A DNA stretch of 64,000 nt, taken from an uncultured Collinsella sp. (GTDB lineage Bacteria; Actinomycetota; Coriobacteriia; Coriobacteriales; Coriobacteriaceae). A program made the position numbers and the translations under genes. The notes beneath the pieces were generated by a model, which did no database searches, was not told where the DNA came from, and saw only the letters and a program-made list of their open reading frames with translations. Positions 19,654-30,157 of this stretch are shown piece by piece. Where the stretch lies: contig CAAFGG010000046.1 of NCBI GenBank assembly GCA_900762325.1, positions 37,962 through 101,961 on the forward strand, read 5' to 3'. Within the stretch, counting starts at the first letter, position 1, and each line of letters starts with the position of its first letter.

Positions 19654-19902
19654 TTACACCAGCTTCACGGAGCCGACGGAGTTGTGGTCGGCCTCGATGG
19701 CCTCTTCGTAGCCCTCGAGTGCGTCGTGGGCCTCGTGCAGCGCAGCCATGGCGGCCTCGAGCTTGGCGCCGATGCGCTCCATGTCAAAATTCTCGGTCGC
19801 ATGCAGCAGCTGATGGCTCCACTCGTGAGCGAGCTCGATGGTGTCGTCGACCTGTTTGACGCTCATGGCAAGCTGGCTCATGTTCATTCCAACATCATGC
19901 AT
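19654..19902 (-). CDS. Small helical protein of unknown function, upstream of nikR
   Basis: 82 residues, not recognised. It is predicted largely helical with several His and Met residues (MHDVGMNMSQLAM, LAHEWSHQLLHATENF) and a regular heptad-like pattern (MAALHEAHDALEGYEEA). No signal peptide. A strong AAAAGGAGATTTCCC ribosome site precedes ATG 19902. The stop is one base before the nikR start, so the two are co-translated. A role in nickel handling is only guilt by association. Confidence 0.75.
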   Translation of the reverse strand: MHDVGMNMSQLAMSVKQVDDTIELAHEWSHQLLHATENFDMERIGAKLEAAMAALHEAHDALEGYEEAIEADHNSVGSVKLV

Positions 19903-19975
19903 GGGAAATCTCCTTTTGTATGGGGCAGTTCAGTGGTTCAGATTTTACTACGCCCGCTCTGCGCGCAGCTGCATA

Positions 19976-20011
19976 AGAAAACGGGTACGAGTCTGTGCGA
20001 CCCGCACCCGT
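19976..20011 (-). terminator. Terminator downstream of thioredoxin gene
   Basis: On the minus strand ACGGGT...ACCCGT is followed by TTTTCTT. It lies about 120 bp after the trxA stop and upstream of the nikR operon start. Confidence 0.6.
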
Positions 20012-20133
20012 TCACTGGGGGCTGTTTGTGACTACCATACTATCCGTGGTTGCACTCGGTGCATCCAGAAGTCCGGCGAGCGGTGCAAAAGCGCTCATGG
20101 ACGGCAGGCAGACGGCAACATGTAACAAGCGTA

Positions 20134-20454
20134 TTACAGATGCTTCTCCAGCAGCGCCTGCAGCCTCGCCTTGGGCAGAGCGCCAACCGAGCGGTCAATC
20201 TCCTTGCCGTTCTTAAACACAATCAGCGTGGGGATGCTCATGACGCCATACTTCATGGCCAGGTCCTGGTTGTCATCGACGTTGCATTTGGCGACGGCAA
20301 GCTTGCCCGCCAGCTCATCGGCAACCTCGTCAACGATGGGCGAGAGGGATCGACAGGGCCCGCACCACGGTGCCCAAAAATCGACCAGCACGGGCAGGCT
20401 GTCGTTAACGGTGGAATCGAAGTTCTCGGGGGTAATCTGATTAATGTCAGCCAT
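20134..20454 (-). CDS. trxA: Thioredoxin
   Basis: A 106-residue single-domain thioredoxin. The active site is DFWAPWCGPCRSL and the conserved cis-proline lies in VMSIPTLIVFKNG. It reduces protein disulfides in the cytoplasm. GGAGG six bases before ATG 20454 sets the start; further in-frame codons upstream lack a site. It is divergent from the 20591 gene. Confidence 0.95.
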   Translation of the reverse strand: MADINQITPENFDSTVNDSLPVLVDFWAPWCGPCRSLSPIVDEVADELAGKLAVAKCNVDDNQDLAMKYGVMSIPTLIVFKNGKEIDRSVGALPKARLQALLEKHL

Positions 20455-20590
20455 GGTGACCTCCATAATGCGACGCGGCTCGGCCGCGTAAAACTCAGTA
20501 CGACCGTGCTTATACCCAACGACCCGCAATGCAACCACTCGCGGGCAGCTCTTTTATATAATGGTGGGCACGCAAACGATTGGAGAGCGC

Positions 20591-21166
20591 ATGCCCACGT
20601 CACAAAGCCAGAAAAAAGAAGCCATCGCCCAGGCGGCCGAGCAGGAGCTCACATCGCTTGCGGTCCGTGGCGTGCGTATCGCGGGCAACGCGTGCTCGCC
20701 GATCGTGCTGGTCAAAGGCGATTTGGACGAGGCCGAGCGTTCGGGTGGCGAGCTTGCCGCCGGCCCGGATGGCGCGGCGTTGCGCAAGGCGCTTGGGGCC
20801 ATCGGCTACGCGCCCGAGGATTTTTGCGTGCTGGCAAGCGTCGCCGGCGTGGGTGACGGAGCGGCCGCGGTGGGCGAGACTCTGCCGTGCGAGCTGTTCC
20901 GTGAGGCGCTTGAGGCTTTGGACCCCGAGGCGGTGCTGCTGCTCGACAACAACGCGGCCGATGTCATGCGCGAAACCTACGCCGATATGCTCGTGGCGAT
21001 TGATGACTTCGACACCGCCATGCTCAAGCCCGGCCTGGTCGCCCATGTGCAGGGCCGCCGCGTGCTCGCGCTCGATGGCTTTGAGGCGGCGCTGACCGAC
21101 AAAGCGGCCAAGCAGCGCATGTGGGCCTACATCAAGCAGCTGACCCCGGCGGTCGCTCCACTGTAG
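20591..21166 (+). CDS. Unknown protein with weak uracil-DNA glycosylase-like pattern
   Basis: 191 residues, not confidently recognised. The order of motifs recalls family 4 uracil-DNA glycosylases: IVLVKGDLDEAERSGGEL followed by DGAALRKAL where UDGs have GEAPG...GQLL, then LDPEAVLLLDNNAA like PKVIVALG, and a C-terminal KQRMWAYIKQL. The Fe-S cysteines and catalytic GE.PG are absent, so it may be a degenerate relative without glycosylase activity. ATG 20591 has GGAGAG upstream. The gene is monocistronic. Confidence 0.7.
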   Translation: MPTSQSQKKEAIAQAAEQELTSLAVRGVRIAGNACSPIVLVKGDLDEAERSGGELAAGPDGAALRKALGAIGYAPEDFCVLASVAGVGDGAAAVGETLPCELFREALEALDPEAVLLLDNNAADVMRETYADMLVAIDDFDTAMLKPGLVAHVQGRRVLALDGFEAALTDKAAKQRMWAYIKQLTPAVAPL

Positions 21167-21230
21167 CGGATCGGCACCGGCGAGCGATTGCCTGGCGGGC
21201 GAGGCGCGCCGCGAGATCGGCGCCGCACTT

Positions 21231-22508
21231 CTACATCACAGCGCGCAGCTCAAACCGATTGCCGTTAATGCGGAACTGGCAGTTGCCGTTCATGCGCTCC
21301 ACGGCAAGTTTGATGCTCTTGGTTCCAAAGCCGTGGCCCGCATGCCGGGTCACGGGCATGCCGTCGACCATGCGCGGCGCGCGGTCAAACGTGTTGGAAA
21401 CTAACAGCAACAGCTGGCCGTCCTCAAGTCGCAGGTCAAGGTCGACGAATCGCTTTCCTTGGGGTGCGGCGCTTGCGGCGGTGATAGCGTTTTCCAAGGC
21501 ATTTGAGAGCACGCTAAACAGGTCGGCGTCACCTACGTGGACGGTTTCGGGTACGGCGGCGCGCAGGTTGGCGGTAATGCCGCTTCTATTGATATCTGAG
21601 CTGAATGACGAAAGCGCGATGTTTACGGTCTCGTTGGCGCAGAAGCGGCGTACGGCGGTGCGGTCGCCGGCTTCGCAGAGTTCGTCGATGCGTTTGAGCG
21701 CCTCGTCGGTGTGGCCCTCCTCAATTAAAGCCGCCAGGCCGCGTAGGAAGTGGCGCATATCGTGGCGAAGAATCGACAGCTCGCGCCCAGATTGACGCCA
21801 AGCCTCGAGCTCTTTGATGGCGGCGCTGTCGCGGGTTTCGAGCATCCAACGCTCTCGCTCGGCGGTTTCCTTTTCTTCGTATTCGCGCAGGTAAACGGCA
21901 AGAAACATAAGATAGAAGGCACAGAGCGCAAATGCCAAAAGCTCAACCGTCACCACCGAGCCCGAGTGGAACAGCGTGGTGTAGACGTTGGTGGCATAGT
22001 CAAAGACGTAATAGACGAGCGGCAGGATTAATAGGATGCCCAGCTCGGTGGGGCTTTTAATCGCCAGGCGGGGTCCAATGTCGCCGGCCCAATGCAGCAG
22101 GACGGCAAAGACGCCGAGCGTGGTCGCGATGCGCGCCAGATAGTACGCGATCTGCGAATCGGTTGCGGCAAAGGCGGCGATGCCCATCCAGTTGCTGAAC
22201 TGACAGCTCAGATAGGCGCTGGTGACGCCCAATGCCGCGAGCAGCGGGCTCAGACGGTAGCGCGCACACAGGTAGACGGTAAGCGGCAGGTGCACGACGA
22301 GCGGATAGACCTGACGGGCAAAAAGCTCTCCGCCAACGACATTGGCGATCGAAAAGGCAGCGCCGGTTGCGGCTCCGACCCCCACCAACTCGAGTGCATG
22401 ACGCCGGTTGATCTCGACACCGCACAGCGCCGCCGAGGCAAAGACGCCAAAGAGCAGCGTCGTGGCGTGGTGGATTGCCCAAAGGACCATTTCGACCGAG
22501 GAGACCAT
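21231..22508 (-). CDS. GHKL-type sensor histidine kinase (AgrC/LytS-like)
   Basis: 425 residues. The first about 210 contain six or seven hydrophobic segments, an AgrC-type multipass sensor. A coiled region leads to the phosphoacceptor RHDMRHFLRGL. The ATPase part has an N-box (VLSNALENAI) and a glycine box (GHGFGTKSI). It phosphorylates the LytTR regulator encoded just upstream; start and stop overlap by one base. Such pairs often sense peptides or cell-envelope signals, but no peptide gene is evident here. Confidence 0.9.
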   Translation of the reverse strand: MVSSVEMVLWAIHHATTLLFGVFASAALCGVEINRRHALELVGVGAATGAAFSIANVVGGELFARQVYPLVVHLPLTVYLCARYRLSPLLAALGVTSAYLSCQFSNWMGIAAFAATDSQIAYYLARIATTLGVFAVLLHWAGDIGPRLAIKSPTELGILLILPLVYYVFDYATNVYTTLFHSGSVVTVELLAFALCAFYLMFLAVYLREYEEKETAERERWMLETRDSAAIKELEAWRQSGRELSILRHDMRHFLRGLAALIEEGHTDEALKRIDELCEAGDRTAVRRFCANETVNIALSSFSSDINRSGITANLRAAVPETVHVGDADLFSVLSNALENAITAASAAPQGKRFVDLDLRLEDGQLLLLVSNTFDRAPRMVDGMPVTRHAGHGFGTKSIKLAVERMNGNCQFRINGNRFELRAVM

Positions 22509-23230
22509 CAGTGTCTCCCACCCTCAAAGCGAACCGCAAAGTAGGCGTCTTGGAATCCCTGCTTGCAGCTGCGCGAAAGCGGGATGCACGCACCCGAGCG
22601 CATGACGATGTCCGTGCGGTCAAAGTGATCGATATTGCGCAGGTTGACCTGGTAGCTGCGGTGGCATTTAAAGAAGACCGCGTTTTGCTCCAAGCGGTCC
22701 TCGACGCTGCGGAACGACTCGAGTGCCTCGATATCGCGTCCGTCGCGCAGGTGGAAGACCACGTGCTTGTTGCGCGCCTCGGCATATTCGATGTCGGACA
22801 GGCGCAGGGCGTGGTAGCCAAAGGAAGTTTTGATCACGAGCTCGTCGGTTGCCGCCGGGCGCATGCTCGAAAGCTCGTCGAGTAGCTGTGCCAGGCGTTC
22901 GTAAGACACGGGCTTGAGCAGATAGTCGAAGGCGCGGACCTCGTAGGACTCCAGTGCAAACTCGGGCGATGAAGTGAGAAACACCAGACGCACGGCGGTG
23001 TCGGCCTGGCGCAATTCGCGCGCGGTGTCCATGCCGTTGACGAGCGGCATGATCATGTCGAGCAAGATGATGTCGGCGCGCGATGCGGCATGGCGGGCCA
23101 GCAGGTCCTCGCCGCGCGTGACGAGCGCAACATCGACCGCCGTGCCCGTCTCGGTCGACCAACGGTCGATCATCCGGTGCAGTCTATCTAGAAAAGCGAC
23201 GTCGTCGTCGCAGGCAATAATCTTGAGCAT
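22508..23230 (-). CDS. LytTR-family response regulator
   Basis: 240 residues. The receiver domain has the acidic pocket ACDDD, the phosphoacceptor in IILLDMIMPLVNG, and a late lysine (LLKPV). The C-terminal LytTR DNA-binding domain runs from about 145 to 235 (YHALRLSDIEYAEARNKHV, KCHRSYQVNLRNI). ATG 23230 is chosen because the receiver begins there, with GGGGG upstream. It overlaps the histidine kinase gene by one base, forming one operon. Confidence 0.92.
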   Translation of the reverse strand: MLKIIACDDDVAFLDRLHRMIDRWSTETGTAVDVALVTRGEDLLARHAASRADIILLDMIMPLVNGMDTARELRQADTAVRLVFLTSSPEFALESYEVRAFDYLLKPVSYERLAQLLDELSSMRPAATDELVIKTSFGYHALRLSDIEYAEARNKHVVFHLRDGRDIEALESFRSVEDRLEQNAVFFKCHRSYQVNLRNIDHFDRTDIVMRSGACIPLSRSCKQGFQDAYFAVRFEGGRH

Positions 23231-23438
23231 TCTGAGCCCCCTTAGTAGTTCGATTTTGCCACATTGGGTGCGGACCGCTCGCGGAGGCGTGTCGCATTTG
23301 CGCCCCACGTCGTGCAACTCGCGCCGAGCGGTATTGCGGTGGCGAAAGATGCCCCCTGCGCTATCGAGAGCTCGGCTATCCTCAGCTTGCCAGTTCGAAA
23401 ATGGACCTGCCGCATGATCGAATCTTTATTTCAACTTT
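23231..23438. other. Intergenic sequence, nothing assigned
   Basis: About 200 bp between the response-regulator start and the nad operator. It should hold the promoter of the two-component operon on the minus strand. I see no convincing gene, repeat or peptide ORF. Confidence 0.5.
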
Positions 23439-23488
23439 ACACCTAGGTTTACAGCTGTCTTGTCAGCTGTAAACCTAGGTGTCATACT
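23439..23488 (+). promoter_or_regulatory. NiaR-type operator and promoter of the nad operon
   Basis: ACACCTAGGTTTACAGCTG and CAGCTGTAAACCTAGGTGT are perfect 19-bp arms around TCTTGT. The core TTACAGCTGTCTTGTCAGC fits the NiaR pattern of two ACA..TGT-like halves around CTTG, as far as I recall it. TTGTCA (23460-23465), 17 bases, then CATACT (23483-23488) form a promoter embedded in the right half. Binding would therefore block the -35 box. The niaR gene is the last gene of this operon. Confidence 0.75.
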
Positions 23489-23523
23489 AAAGCCCCAAGA
23501 TTCGCCAAAAGAGAGGGGCCTTG

Positions 23524-24549
23524 ATGGCACAGAGCGCGAACATGGATGCGTCGGAGCTTGCACGCGATATCGCGGCCGGCCTAGCATCGGCAACGACGGC
23601 AACGGAGCGCGCGGCACTGGTGCCCGCAGAGCTCGTCGAGGCCATTCAGCAACTAAAAATCCAACGCGACGCGGTGATTCTGGCGCACTATTACGTGGCG
23701 CCCGAGGTCCAAGCCGTTGCCGATTACGTCGGCGACAGCTTCTACCTGGCTAAGCTCGCTAAAAGCCTGCCGCAGCAGACCATCGTGCTGTGCGGCGTGG
23801 AGTTTATGGGCGAGAGCGCCAAACTGCTCAATCCCACTAAGACCGTGCTGCTGCCCGGGTCGGGCGCGGACTGCCCCATGGCTCACATGGTCAAGCGCGA
23901 GACGGTCGACGCCGCCCGCGCCGAGTACGGTGACGACCTTGCCGTGGTCTGCTACGTCAACTCGACGGTCGAGATCAAGAGCTGGAGTGACGTGTGCGTC
24001 ACCAGCTCCAACGCCGTCAAGATTGTGTCCGAGCTGCCGCAGCAGCATATCCTGTTCATCCCCGATCAAAACCTGGGCCGCTTCGTAGCCGAGCAGGTGC
24101 CGCAAAAGCACGTCATTCTCAACAATGGCTACTGCCCGCGCCACCATATCATTACCATCGAGCAGATCGTCGACGCGACGGAGGCTCACCCCGACGCGCT
24201 CGTGCTGGCGCATCCTGAGTGCAAGGCCGACGTCCTGGCGGAGGCCGACTACATCGGTTCCACCGCCGGCATCATCAAGTACGCCGAGGAGTCCGACGCG
24301 ACCGAGTTCATTATCGTGACTGTCCGCGGCGTGCTCTACGAGCTCGAGCGCCGCTGCCAGGGCACAGGCAAGAAGTTCTACTTCCCCGCGGTGCAGCCCA
24401 CCTGCGTCAACATGGACCTCATCACGCTCGAAAAGCTCGTGCGCTGCCTGGAAACGGGCGAGGGCGAGGTGCAGATCGGCGTCTCGGACGAGGCAGCAGA
24501 CCAGGCCAAGCTCACGCTCGACCGTATGCTCGAGTACGCAGCGCGCTAG
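23524..24549 (+). CDS. nadA: Quinolinate synthase
   Basis: 341 residues. It condenses iminoaspartate with DHAP to quinolinate using a 4Fe-4S cluster. Recognised segments include VILAHYYVAPEVQAVADYVG near the N-terminus, VVCYVNSTVEIK, and FIPDQNLGR. Conserved cysteines lie in CGVEFMGES, NNGYCPRHH and HPECKA. ATG 23524 is chosen over the adjacent TTG because of spacing from GAGAGGGG. It is the first gene of nadA-nadB-nadC-niaR. Confidence 0.96.
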   Translation: MAQSANMDASELARDIAAGLASATTATERAALVPAELVEAIQQLKIQRDAVILAHYYVAPEVQAVADYVGDSFYLAKLAKSLPQQTIVLCGVEFMGESAKLLNPTKTVLLPGSGADCPMAHMVKRETVDAARAEYGDDLAVVCYVNSTVEIKSWSDVCVTSSNAVKIVSELPQQHILFIPDQNLGRFVAEQVPQKHVILNNGYCPRHHIITIEQIVDATEAHPDALVLAHPECKADVLAEADYIGSTAGIIKYAEESDATEFIIVTVRGVLYELERRCQGTGKKFYFPAVQPTCVNMDLITLEKLVRCLETGEGEVQIGVSDEAADQAKLTLDRMLEYAAR

Positions 24550-24604
24550 AACAATGTGGCATGAGGGATGGTCCCTTATGTCACATTCAAGGGAGAGGAT
24601 TCCT

Positions 24605-25981
24605 GTGGAAACCAAGCAATACCCCGACATGGAGTGCGACGTCGTCATTGCCGGCTGCGGCGTAGCGGGCCTGTACGCGGCTCTCAACCTGCCGACGAGC
24701 ACGCGCGTGATCATGCTCTCCAAGGGCGCTGTCGACGAGTGCGATTCGATGCTCGCGCAGGGCGGCATCTGCGTGCTGCCCGAGGGCTCAGACTACGATG
24801 CCTTCTTTGAGGACACCATGCACGCCGGCCATTACGAGAACCGCCGCGAGAGCGTCGACATCATGATCCGCTCGAGCCGCTCGGTCATCAACGACCTGCT
24901 AGCGATGGGCGTGGATTTTGAGCGCAAGGCCGACGGCAGCCTCGACTTTACCCGCGAGGGCGCGCACAGCCGTCCGCGCATTGCCTTCCATGCCGATATC
25001 ACCGGCAAGGAGATTACGACCAAGCTGCTCCAGGCCGTTCGCAAGCTGGATAACGTGCAGATTTTGGAGCACGTAGCCATGACCGATATCCTGACGGGCG
25101 AGCGTGACGGCGCCACGGTGTGTGCCGGTGTCGTCGCCGTTTCCGTGGACGAGGACAACTCGGTTCGTCCCGCCGACGAGCTGACAAATGCCGCCGAGGG
25201 CGTGCATGCCGGCGAGCCGTTTAAGATCCATGCCCGCCACACGCTGTGGGCGACGGGCGGTATCGGCGGCGTATACGACCATTCGACCAACTACCCGCAG
25301 CTCACGGGCGATGCCTGCTACATTGCTCAGGAGCATGGCATTAAGATGGAGCATCTGGACTACGTGCAGATTCACCCCACGGGACTGTTCTCGCCGCAGC
25401 CGGGCCGCACCTTCCTGATCAGCGAGAGCTGCCGCGGCGAGGGCGCGATTTTGCTCAACGCCGCCGGTGAGCGCTTTACCGACGAGCTTCAGCCGCGCGA
25501 TGTGGTCGCCGCCGCTATTCGCGAGCAGATGAAGCAGGACGGTACCGAGCACGAGTGGCTGAGCTTTGCACCCGTCGAGCGCGACGTGGTGACCGGGCAC
25601 TTTGCCAATATCCGCGCGCGCTGCCTGGAGGACGGCCGCGACATCTTGGACGAGCCCATTCCCGTTACGCCCACGCAGCACTACTTTATGGGCGGCGTGT
25701 GGGTCGACAAGGACGGCCGCACCTCGATGCCCGAGCTCTACGCAGCCGGTGAGACGGCCTGCAACGGCGTGCACGGCAAGAATCGCCTTGCATCAAACAG
25801 CCTGCTCGAGGCGCTGGTCTGGGGTCGTCGCGCCGCGTGGTACATGCGTACCGGCGAGTCGCTGGCCGTGGAGCAGGCGGGCGAGCCCGCGCTCGACGGG
25901 CGTCACCGCGCCTTGAGCGCCGACACCCTTGCAATCGATGATTTGGCCCGTGCCGCCGGTACGCAGGCCGTGGAGGAGTAG
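24605..25981 (+). CDS. nadB: L-aspartate oxidase
   Basis: 458 residues. It oxidises aspartate to iminoaspartate with FAD. The FAD-binding motif is VVIAGCGVAGLYAAL. The succinate dehydrogenase-like active region has HPTGLFSP, SESCRGEGAIL and HYFMGGVWVD. GTG 24605 is preferred since GGGAGAGG lies upstream and the FAD motif then starts near residue 11; ATG 24581 lies earlier but has weaker support. It follows nadA by 55 bp and precedes nadC by 3 bp. Confidence 0.94.
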   Translation: METKQYPDMECDVVIAGCGVAGLYAALNLPTSTRVIMLSKGAVDECDSMLAQGGICVLPEGSDYDAFFEDTMHAGHYENRRESVDIMIRSSRSVINDLLAMGVDFERKADGSLDFTREGAHSRPRIAFHADITGKEITTKLLQAVRKLDNVQILEHVAMTDILTGERDGATVCAGVVAVSVDEDNSVRPADELTNAAEGVHAGEPFKIHARHTLWATGGIGGVYDHSTNYPQLTGDACYIAQEHGIKMEHLDYVQIHPTGLFSPQPGRTFLISESCRGEGAILLNAAGERFTDELQPRDVVAAAIREQMKQDGTEHEWLSFAPVERDVVTGHFANIRARCLEDGRDILDEPIPVTPTQHYFMGGVWVDKDGRTSMPELYAAGETACNGVHGKNRLASNSLLEALVWGRRAAWYMRTGESLAVEQAGEPALDGRHRALSADTLAIDDLARAAGTQAVEE

Positions 25982-25984
25982 ACC

Positions 25985-26845
25985 ATGAATCCCATTACCA
26001 TGAAGCTCGTCGTCGATGATCTGATTCTGCAGGCCCTGCGCGAGGACATTACCTTTGAGGACGTGAGCACGGCGAGCGTGTGCCCCACGGCGCGCCCCGC
26101 CACGGTGGAGCTCATCGCCAAGGCCGACGGCATCATCGCCGGCCTGGACGTGTTCGCCCGCACCTTTGAGCTGCTGGATTCGCAGAGCTCGGTGCTGCTC
26201 GACGTTGCCGATGGCGACGAGGTGCACGCCGGCGACCATGTGGGTCAGGTGCGCGGCGATGCGCGCGTGCTGCTTTCGGGTGAGCGCGTGGCGCTCAACT
26301 ACCTGCAGCGCATGAGCGGCATCGCTACCTATACGCACAGCATGGCCGCGGCGCTCGAGGGAACCAAGACCGTGCTCGTCGACACGCGCAAGACCACGCC
26401 GGGCATGCGCGTGTTTGAGAAGGCGGCGGTTGAGATTGGCGGCGGCAGCAACCACCGTTACAACCTGTCGACGGCCGTCATGCTCAAGGACAACCACATC
26501 GATGCCGCCGGTGGCGTGACGCGCGCGATCGAGATGGCGCGCGCCCATGCATCGTTTACCACGACGGTCGAGATCGAGTGCGAGAACCTGGACATGGTGC
26601 GCGAGGCCGTGGAGGCCGGCGCCGATATCATTATGCTCGACAACATGACCCACGACGATATGGCAGCCGCGATTGAGCTTATCGCCGGCCGTGCCAAGAC
26701 CGAGTGCTCGGGCAACGTGGATGCCAACAATATCCGTGCGCTCGCCGACCTGGGCGTTGACTTTATTAGCTCGGGGGCGTTGACGCACTCTGCGCCGATC
26801 CTCGACCTCTCGCTTAAGCACCTGCGTCTGCTGGACGGTAAATAA
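25985..26845 (+). CDS. nadC: Nicotinate-nucleotide pyrophosphorylase (quinolinate PRTase)
   Basis: 286 residues. It makes nicotinate mononucleotide from quinolinate and PRPP. Typical motifs are VDTRKTTPGMR, GGGSNHRYNL and LKDNHI, with the C-terminal barrel strand VDFISSGALTHSA. The stop overlaps the niaR start by one base, so the repressor is translated together with the enzyme. Confidence 0.96.
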   Translation: MNPITMKLVVDDLILQALREDITFEDVSTASVCPTARPATVELIAKADGIIAGLDVFARTFELLDSQSSVLLDVADGDEVHAGDHVGQVRGDARVLLSGERVALNYLQRMSGIATYTHSMAAALEGTKTVLVDTRKTTPGMRVFEKAAVEIGGGSNHRYNLSTAVMLKDNHIDAAGGVTRAIEMARAHASFTTTVEIECENLDMVREAVEAGADIIMLDNMTHDDMAAAIELIAGRAKTECSGNVDANNIRALADLGVDFISSGALTHSAPILDLSLKHLRLLDGK

Positions 26846-27390
26846 TGGACGCCCGCGAGCGTCGCCGTGCCATCATGGGCGTGCTCGAGCGAGCCAAAGA
26901 CCCCGTCTCCGGCAGTGCACTTGCTCGCGAGGTGGGTGTGAGCCGCCAGGTTGTCGTGCAAGACATCGCCCTGCTGCGTGCCGATGGGCACGATATCGTG
27001 GCGACCAACCGTGGTTATGTGCTGCAGGAGGCCCCCAGCAGCCCCGCCGTGCCCACGCGCTTGGTCAAGGTTCGCCACGGCGTGGAGCAGGCAGGCGATG
27101 AGCTTACGAGTATCGTCGACGCCGGAGGTGCCGTGCTCAACGTGATCGTCAATCACCGCGTGTACGGTAAGATCACGGCCGACCTGGACATCCGCAATCG
27201 TCGCGATGTTGAGCGCTACCTGCACGATATCGAGAGCGGCAAGAGTTTCCCGCTACTAACGGTGACGAGCGGCTATCACTTCCATCGCATTGCGGCAGAG
27301 GATGAGCAAACCCTCGACGAGATCGAGGCGATGCTCAAGGAGAAAGGCTACTTGGCGGACCTAATGCCCTACGAAGACGACCTGTCCTAG
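26845..27390 (+). CDS. niaR: NAD biosynthesis repressor NiaR
   Basis: 181 residues. An N-terminal HTH_11 winged helix (GSALAREVGVSRQVVVQDIALLR) is described here by position, about residues 18-42. The C-terminal 3H domain carries three conserved histidine motifs (RHGVEQ, VNHRVYG and SGYHFHR) that bind nicotinic acid and metal. It closes the nadABC operon and most likely binds the palindrome before nadA, giving feedback by niacin. Confidence 0.93.
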   Translation: MDARERRRAIMGVLERAKDPVSGSALAREVGVSRQVVVQDIALLRADGHDIVATNRGYVLQEAPSSPAVPTRLVKVRHGVEQAGDELTSIVDAGGAVLNVIVNHRVYGKITADLDIRNRRDVERYLHDIESGKSFPLLTVTSGYHFHRIAAEDEQTLDEIEAMLKEKGYLADLMPYEDDLS

Positions 27391-27403
27391 TAACGACGAA
27401 TGC

Positions 27404-27442
27404 AAAAGGAGGCCTCCGCGGCGATGCGGAGGCCTCCTTTTT
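27404..27442. terminator. Bidirectional terminator between niaR and ferredoxin gene
   Basis: AAAAGGAGGCCTCCGC pairs with GCGGAGGCCTCCTTTTT. It is symmetric and serves both converging genes. Confidence 0.92.
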
Positions 27443-27481
27443 GTGCACGGTGTACTTTTGAGTGTGCAAGTGGGGGAGTTG

Positions 27482-27667
27482 TTACTCCTCAACGATCTCG
27501 GTGATCGCGCCAGCGGGGCAAGCGTCCTGGCAAGCGCCACAGGCGACGCAGGAGTCCTCGTCAGCGACGGTAGCGACGTCCTGGAGCTCCAGAACGCCAG
27601 CGGGGCAGGAGTCGACGCAAACGCCACAAGCGATGCACTCGTCGGCATCAATTACGGGATGAGCCAT
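27482..27667 (-). CDS. 2[4Fe-4S] ferredoxin
   Basis: 61 residues with two clostridial-type cluster motifs, CIACGVCVDSCP and CVACGACQDACP. It is a low-potential electron carrier in the cytoplasm. The start MAHPVIDADE has GAGAGGAAACTACC upstream; the frame is open further upstream without a ribosome site. Monocistronic. It could feed the redox enzymes elsewhere in the window, but no link is visible. Confidence 0.95.
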   Translation of the reverse strand: MAHPVIDADECIACGVCVDSCPAGVLELQDVATVADEDSCVACGACQDACPAGAITEIVEE

Positions 27668-27889
27668 GGTAGTTTCCTCTCTATTGACCGACGCTACAGG
27701 CGATGCGCGCCGGTTTGATTCGGGCAAAAACATACCACGGGAGCGACCGTTTGCAATACCCTCTGACCGGCATCTTCATACCGTTCGCCGAGTATGCCAA
27801 GGTTTACTAAAAAACGTGCAGGTGGGGCCGTTGAGCTGCGCAAATGTTAGCTAAAGGTGACTTGAAATATTGAGCTATTGAGCGCGCCT

Positions 27890-28001
27890 GCGGAAAGGGC
27901 ATCCCGTTATTTGGTCGAAAAACGGGTCGCAGTTTCCGGTTGGGCCCGCTAGCGGAAACTGCGACCCGGTATCAGCTCTCAAAACGGGACGAGCTTTCCG
28001 C
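27890..28001. repeat. Family D compound palindrome, copy 2
   Basis: An outer stem (GCGGAAAGGGCATCCCGTT with AACGGGACGAGCTTTCCGC) encloses an inner stem (AACGGGTCGCAGTTTCCG with CGGAAACTGCGACCCGGT). Related to 12795-12942. The surrounding 27668-28126 shows no gene. Confidence 0.8.
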
Positions 28002-28126
28002 AAGGCAGCCCCGGGCACCCTCGGACCCAAGCCTCAGTCAACTCTACATAGATCTCAATAGATCTGCCGAGAACTCAATCAGCGCATCTACCTGCGCATT
28101 TGTGAACCTAAACTCTCGGCAATAAG

Positions 28127-28153
28127 AAATCTTATATGAATTGACTTAGATTT
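28127..28153 (+). promoter_or_regulatory. Shared heat-shock operator, dnaK copy
   Basis: AAATCTTATAT, six bases, ACTTAGATTT. The same bipartite motif with the same spacing lies at 37516-37542 before clpB. TATATT follows within 3 bases of the right half and may be the -10 box. The likely regulator is HspR, encoded in the dnaK operon, although the classical HAIR sequence is matched only in part. Confidence 0.65.
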
Positions 28154-28262
28154 TGTATATTCCGGCCCATAAGGGGATACACTACATCCTGAAAGACAAG
28201 CCGAAACACCGCTCGGCAGACCGCCGAGTTGGTGCAAACGCACAAGAGAGAGGGAATTTCTA

Positions 28263-30155
<1,893 letters not shown>

Positions 30156-30157
30156 TC

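Noticed and set aside
19903..19975. Classical NikR operator (GTATGA N16 TCATAC)
   Set aside because: No match seen in the nikR promoter region.
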